Positions 59,494-64,000 of a stretch of DNA of 64,000 nucleotides are shown piece after piece. A program made the translations under genes and the position numbers. Below the pieces are notes generated by a model. That model saw only the letters and a list, made by a program, of their open reading frames with translations, made no database searches and had not been told where the DNA came from. The DNA comes from Marasmius tenuissimus. Its lineage: Eukaryota; Basidiomycota; Agaricomycetes; Agaricales; Marasmiaceae. The first letter of the stretch is position 1; each line of letters opens with the position of its first letter. The DNA is taken from positions 62,001 through 126,000 of the forward strand of contig JAQOTA010000054.1 in the NCBI GenBank assembly GCA_029532415.1, written 5' to 3'.

Positions 59494-60682
59494 TCATATC
59501 CAAGTAACTGTTGTCTTCCTTGAGGATGGCAGCGGCGGGTATCGGTTCTCTATTCGCGAATCCACCTCCTCGTTGCCAGGAAGGTGGCCCAAGTCTACTG
59601 TGAGTGCATGCTGCGTTGTTTGGCATTGTGAAAAGGTGGGCTTTTCATCCGGAAGATCTGGATTCCATCTGAGCCAACTCCCTGCAACGACATCTGTCCC
59701 CGTCTTTACGTGTGGCACACTCGTATCCGGTATCCCGCCTCTCAGCCTGCTCTCCATATCCTCTATATCCCGGGCTCGCGATATCGAGGCAAACTTGATC
59801 GATGTCCACTTTGATCTCCGAACAGTGACCTCCCGTTCTCCCCACTTCTTGATCAACCTCGTGACGACCACCGGAATGTTGCACACTATCAACCCGATGC
59901 ACACCTCGACGAACGCAGCAATAATTTCCTCTGCTTTCATACCAATGATGATGAATGTGGCGTGGGGGATGGATACAATCGTCGTAATAATAGCGGTTGA
60001 GAAGATCCAGGCTAACTGACGACGAAGAGAACAAGATGATAGAGTTTGTATGAGGCGGAAGGGAATGAGGACGAGAATCAAATCCGATGAAAAGTCAGCT
60101 GAGGGTGCAGTATTGAATGAGCATGCTTGTTAAGACCTGAACAGATTCAAACGCACCAACAACTTGAAAAATCACTACTTGCCTTGTCAAAGCACACTGC
60201 GGTCTCTCCACCTCCTTCCATCTTGTTCTAGCGTCCTCAGGCTCGCACACCCAGAAGAGCTGACATACGAGGAGTACTAGAATCGCGGTAAATACCCCCG
60301 CAACGAGGTATAACACCTTCCTCATACTACACTTGGAGCCAAACCCAAACCCATACTCTGGATGAACCCTGATGATAGAGAACAGCATACTCAACCTTGC
60401 GAACCACAGAACGCTATAGAACGATGCGGCCATAAGGTAATATGCCGCTATCATAGTTTCTTTCTTTACATTCGAGTTGCCCGGGGTGACCGAAATGTGG
60501 ACGAATGTGCTGGCGACCATGAGAAGGAGAGATAGGCCGGAGAAGAGGGCAAGCAGGTCGTCTGCCCAGTATCGGGACCGGCGAATGTAAAGACGGTAGG
60601 TTGTTGAAAGAAGTGTAGGGACGGCGCAGATTACCGAAGCTAGACCGATGGCGACGTCAGGGTCTTTAGGGTTGAGAGGCAT
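59494..60682 (-). CDS. rhodopsin-like fungal integral membrane protein
   Basis: Two exons, 60157-60682 and 59494-60098, give 376 residues from ATG 60682 (MPLNPKDPDVAIGLASVI). About seven membrane helices can be picked out: VAIGLASVICAVPTLL; RYWADDLLALFSGLSLLLMV; ETMIAAYYLMAASFYSVLWF; VLYLVAGVFTAILVLLVCQL; ADFSSDLILVLIPFRLIQTL; LAWIFSTAIITTIVSIPHAT; AFVEVCIGLIVCNIPVVV. The WADDLLALF and DLILVLIPFRL blocks fit the fungal rhodopsin-like (PTH11-related) domain family. The C-terminal ~100 residues are cytosolic and hydrophilic. Surface sensing is the role proposed for relatives; no retinal-binding Lys can be assigned here. Intact, with one 58 bp intron. Confidence 0.8.
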
Positions 60683-63109
60683 GGATCCAGGGCTGGGATG
60701 GCCTTTAACCAGGCTCTGGAGCAACCTTTATGTGTTTTGTCGCGTTGCAGTGGTGAATAGGGGAAAAGACGGAAAACATTCTCAATCGCGCCCACCCTGC
60801 CCTAAACTGTGTCGGGGAGAGGTAAGCTCTCAGGGCGAAGTATACACTCGACTGACGTTGTGAGACTTTTCACCGCGCGATCGCAGTGACAACATGCCCT
60901 TCGCTATTCAATTTCAATTGACTGGCGGGATCCAATAGTCAAAGTTCAAGCTGCGGTCAATGTTGAAGGAATGTTCTTAGCACCTTTTGATATATCAGCA
61001 TTTTCGAGGGCTCAGATTCGAAGACTACCCCTGTAGCAGGCATGAGCTCCTCAGCATATAATGGGGTCATAGGCCCTTGTCAATGTGTTGAGAAACTGGC
61101 GAATACCGTTGCCTGCTCGAGACCTCGACAGGCGGCTAAGATGGCTGCCGTCGCTATGTATGCAGTAGCTGTTCGATGTGAGCTTCCCTAGATCTCGACG
61201 GCTTTATGATGATCTCGGGGCCACCCTCTAAGCACGATTTGCAGTACTTACGTAGAGATTAGATCATTCATTCTGTGTAGCTATCCACTCGAAAGATCCG
61301 AAGGATCTTGACCTGCTCTCAATACTGGCCGCGTTACCCGTTCTCGCTCTTACCCTGCTACTTTTGTCCTCACTAAATCACAAAGGCAGGAGAGTTATAG
61401 ACAGACTAACCTCAAGTTCTATTTTACTTAACCGGTAAGCGAATATTTTCTCGCTTCGTTTGGTTCAAGTTGAAGCGTCGACAAATTGTGCAGATGAACG
61501 CAACAGCGGTGATGTTGCTTTGAACTCTTTACTGCCAAGTCTCTTGGATGCCTCAGGGGCTTCAGGGCTCGATTCGTTTTGTCTCTAATTCTTTTGGAGA
61601 AACCGTCCGAGTGTGTCCCTCTCCGTTGCACGGCGGGTATAAGTCATTTTCTGAAGTTCATACCTCAAGCACCAAAAGCTGCACAAATTTCTGAGTCGTG
61701 CTACTAAAAACTCATTCGAGAGACCCTTGGTTTGGTTCTGCCAGCTTCTGAATAGGTTCCCGTCGGAGGTCCCCCGATACTGAGCCGGACTTGAATAACA
61801 TGTACCGCCACTTGAACCCCTTATTATATGGGGATTATCTCCGAGTCGAGTTCGCCAACTAGCGTCGTGTACGAATCAACCTTAGAGGTATAATCCTCGA
61901 GAAAGCCCAAAGTAGCCCTATAGCTGGACAAGGACAGCGGTTTGCGCGATCTTGGCGGTAGGCGAGGCTCGTTGAGGACGGTCTAGAGCTGGTAAATTTG
62001 CTGATTTGAAGATTTATCACCTTGCGTTCTAACCGAACTTAGCACGAACCGAACTTAGCATGACTGAAATTAACCCATTAATGAAAGGGACGTGTAGCGA
62101 TGTATTCACCACTACCGGAAACATGGGATCGTTGGGCGCGCTGATTCACATCGCCCAGTTGATTAGACAGTCGAGGGTCCCGAAAGCTCTTCTACGGTCA
62201 GGTTACCCAGCCAATCGCGGGAGTGAAACAATATGTATGACCACAGTGCCCTGAGGTTCGACGTGCGCGAGACTCGCCTTGAGCGATTAGCATAATTAGG
62301 CACTCGGATAGCGAAGATGATCTATGTACAAAGAACGTAAATCATCGAACGGAAGCTCAGACAGGTACACAGTCGTGACAAGGAGTCGGAAGCACGCCTA
62401 GGGGGCACAGAGCTCGCATCTGAGAGAGTAGACTCGGAGGACCAATAGAGAGACTCAGCTTCAACGGCCCCTACAACAGTTTGTCTGGCAAGAAGACGGC
62501 CAAAAACAGCCAGTTTAGAGCATGGAGGTCGAAAGTGAAGGTGGTGGATTCCGCAACAAAACACGGCCGCAACGACAGGCAAATGACTCTGACTCCATAC
62601 ACAAAAAAGGGAAGGCAAGAGGTGGTTCAAGGTCTCGACTTAGGGTTTGGAGTATAGTAGCCGATAGGGTGGCAAGAAGAGCGGTCTACGTGGGCGAAGC
62701 ATAAGCGAACAGAAAGTTTGTTTTTGGCAATACCGAAGGTGAGAGAGAGGGTGAGCATCAATCTCAGGTAGTATCTTTGAGAAACAAGCCGACTTTTCAT
62801 TCGAAACTAAAAAATGCTTCATCATCACGACTTCAATCCGATCACGGTTTAAACCAGTTCTGTGCCACAATTGAGAATCAGCGTGTATGCCATCGGCAGC
62901 GAATACCTAGGTTTGGGCGGAGGGGTGAGAGCGAGCCGCGTGAAAACAATGTTGAGTGCAGATCTATCAGGAAATACCGTAGTCGTGATCCGGAGTGAAT
63001 CTGTTGAAATACTGGCGGTGAAGAAAGCAAAGAGGATCAAGACATAGAAACCTGCGATGAAAATCATATATAGCGGGCGTATAATAGAATGTAACATTGT
63101 GTCTATACA
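60683..63109. other. 2.4 kb without a recognised gene
   Basis: Short frames only on both strands; no repeat or RNA gene recognised. Confidence 0.4.
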
Positions 63110-64000
63110 TTAATGAGCATAGTACCTCGGCTTGACCACGACCTTCAATGGCTCGCTCCTCGTGAGCTGAAAGTCGAGCTTCTTCGCTGGCCACTCCTGC
63201 CACTCAAAACCTTCCGCAAATGTGAAATCAAACCTCTGAACGAGCATCGTCAACACCATCATCATCTCGGTTACAGCTAGACTCTTTCCGATGCAGTTAG
63301 CTGGCCCATAGGAGAACGGGATGAAAGCTTCCGTCTTCATCTTCACTGAGACTCCTTTCCACAAACCCTTTGCCTCCTCTGAAAGCCAACGCTCCGGGAT
63401 GAAAGCTTCCGGACTCGGTGAGAAGTGATTGGGATTGTGGTGAACGCTCATAGGCGGAACCTGAACTTGGGTCTCCTCAGCGATAAAGCTGCGGTTGATG
63501 ATGAGATTCCTTGGTATCACAAATAGCGTTGGGTACTCACTATCCACTGATCATCTTCCCGCCGGATCCCTTAGGAACAACCCGATCAATGTGAGTGGGC
63601 ACTGGGGGGAAAACTCGAAGCGATTCGTTGCTTTTGGGGGGATTATTTGGTGTTAACACGAGGCAATCTCAACCACTCACAGGCACGCTTTCGTAAATTT
63701 GAGGTTTTCATATCTGGAGGTATCGAGTAACGAGTCCGTTCCTGGAGGGAACACCCGGCCAATTTCATCTCTAACGCGTTTGTATGCGCTAGGATAGGCC
63801 ATGATGCACCAGAAGAAATTGGCCAGGGCGGTCGAGGTCGTGTCTGAGCCGGCTACGATTGCCAGGACGGAGTCCGCGATCACGACCTGTGGGCTGGGTT
63901 TCGTTTTTTCGTGTCCTTCCTCATCGGCCTGCGAGGAGGGAGGGAGGTAATGACAAAAATCCATCAGACTTTGCACTCCCTGTATTTTTGGGATGTATAG
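63110..64000 (-). CDS. cytochrome P450, C-terminal part (5' end beyond window)
   Basis: The frame is open at the right edge (LYIPKIQGVQSLMDF) and ends at 63110. The I-helix reads AIVAGSDTTSTAL, then an intron leads to KACLNESLRVFPPVP with the ExxR motif (ESLR). PMSVHHNPNHFSPSPEAFIP and ERW form the PERF region. The haem loop is FIPFSYGPANCIGKSLA with the thiolate Cys. Three exons join through GT-AG introns without a stop. It is a microsomal mono-oxygenase of the large basidiomycete P450 set; the N-terminal anchor is outside the window and the substrate cannot be told. No biosynthetic core enzyme is near it within the window. Confidence 0.9.

Noticed and set aside
63110..64000. P450 as a partner of the oxygenase at 14.6-24.5 kb
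   Set aside because: About 40 kb apart with many unrelated genes between; the oxygenase carries its own P450 domain.
1..64000. CRISPR arrays, bacterial operons or ribosome-binding sites
   Set aside because: None seen; spliceosomal introns and gene families are clearly fungal.

Overview
This window looks like nuclear DNA of a basidiomycete, most likely a mushroom-forming Agaricomycete. Genes carry many short (about 50-60 bp) GT-AG introns. There are F-box proteins of the expanded Agaricomycete type, several multi-pass membrane proteins with the conserved blocks GRIWW(I/L)S and IHRCY(I/T)(V/I)W, a fused dioxygenase-P450 (psi-producing oxygenase), DUF2235 and CAP proteins, and an intron-containing tRNA-Tyr. 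All gene models are read by eye from splice signals and reading frames; no species is claimed.

Layout. 1-14.4 kb: an F-box gene (cut by the left edge), a seven-helix-type membrane gene, a second and broken F-box copy, a single-pass membrane protein gene with frame problems, and a second, intact copy of the membrane family. The order F-box / membrane protein / F-box / membrane protein suggests an old duplication. 14.6-24.5 kb, minus strand: a large psi-producing oxygenase (oxylipin-forming) gene split by a complete 5.1 kb Ty1/Copia retrotransposon. The element has 363 bp LTRs that differ at 4 positions, a 5 bp target duplication (GGTTC) and an uninterrupted gag-pol frame. 25.2-27.5 kb: a divergently transcribed DUF2235 alpha/beta-hydrolase. 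28.6-31.5 kb: a glutathione S-transferase and an unrecognised membrane protein. 31.5-43 kb: gene-poor, with two short inverted-repeat elements, a secreted CAP/PR-1 protein, a class B-type bHLH regulator and a broken small cysteine-rich gene. 43.4-51.2 kb: an F-box remnant, two more multi-pass membrane genes on the minus strand, a degenerate foldback repeat and a 1.3 kb region studded with CTTGAG/CTCAAG. 52.8 kb: tRNA-Tyr(GTA). 56.7 kb: a tiny gene for a secreted Pro/Gly-rich peptide. 59.5-60.7 kb: a rhodopsin-like integral membrane protein. 63.1 kb to the right edge: a cytochrome P450 cut by the window.

How it fits together. This is an accessory-type region rich in membrane and secreted proteins, F-box copies and repeats, not an operon-like or secondary-metabolite cluster. 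The clearest event is transposon inactivation of the oxygenase: outside the element its exons splice in frame, and one copy of the duplicated target restores the frame, so the break looks recent. Five genes of multi-pass, possibly receptor-like, membrane proteins of unknown function lie in 64 kb.
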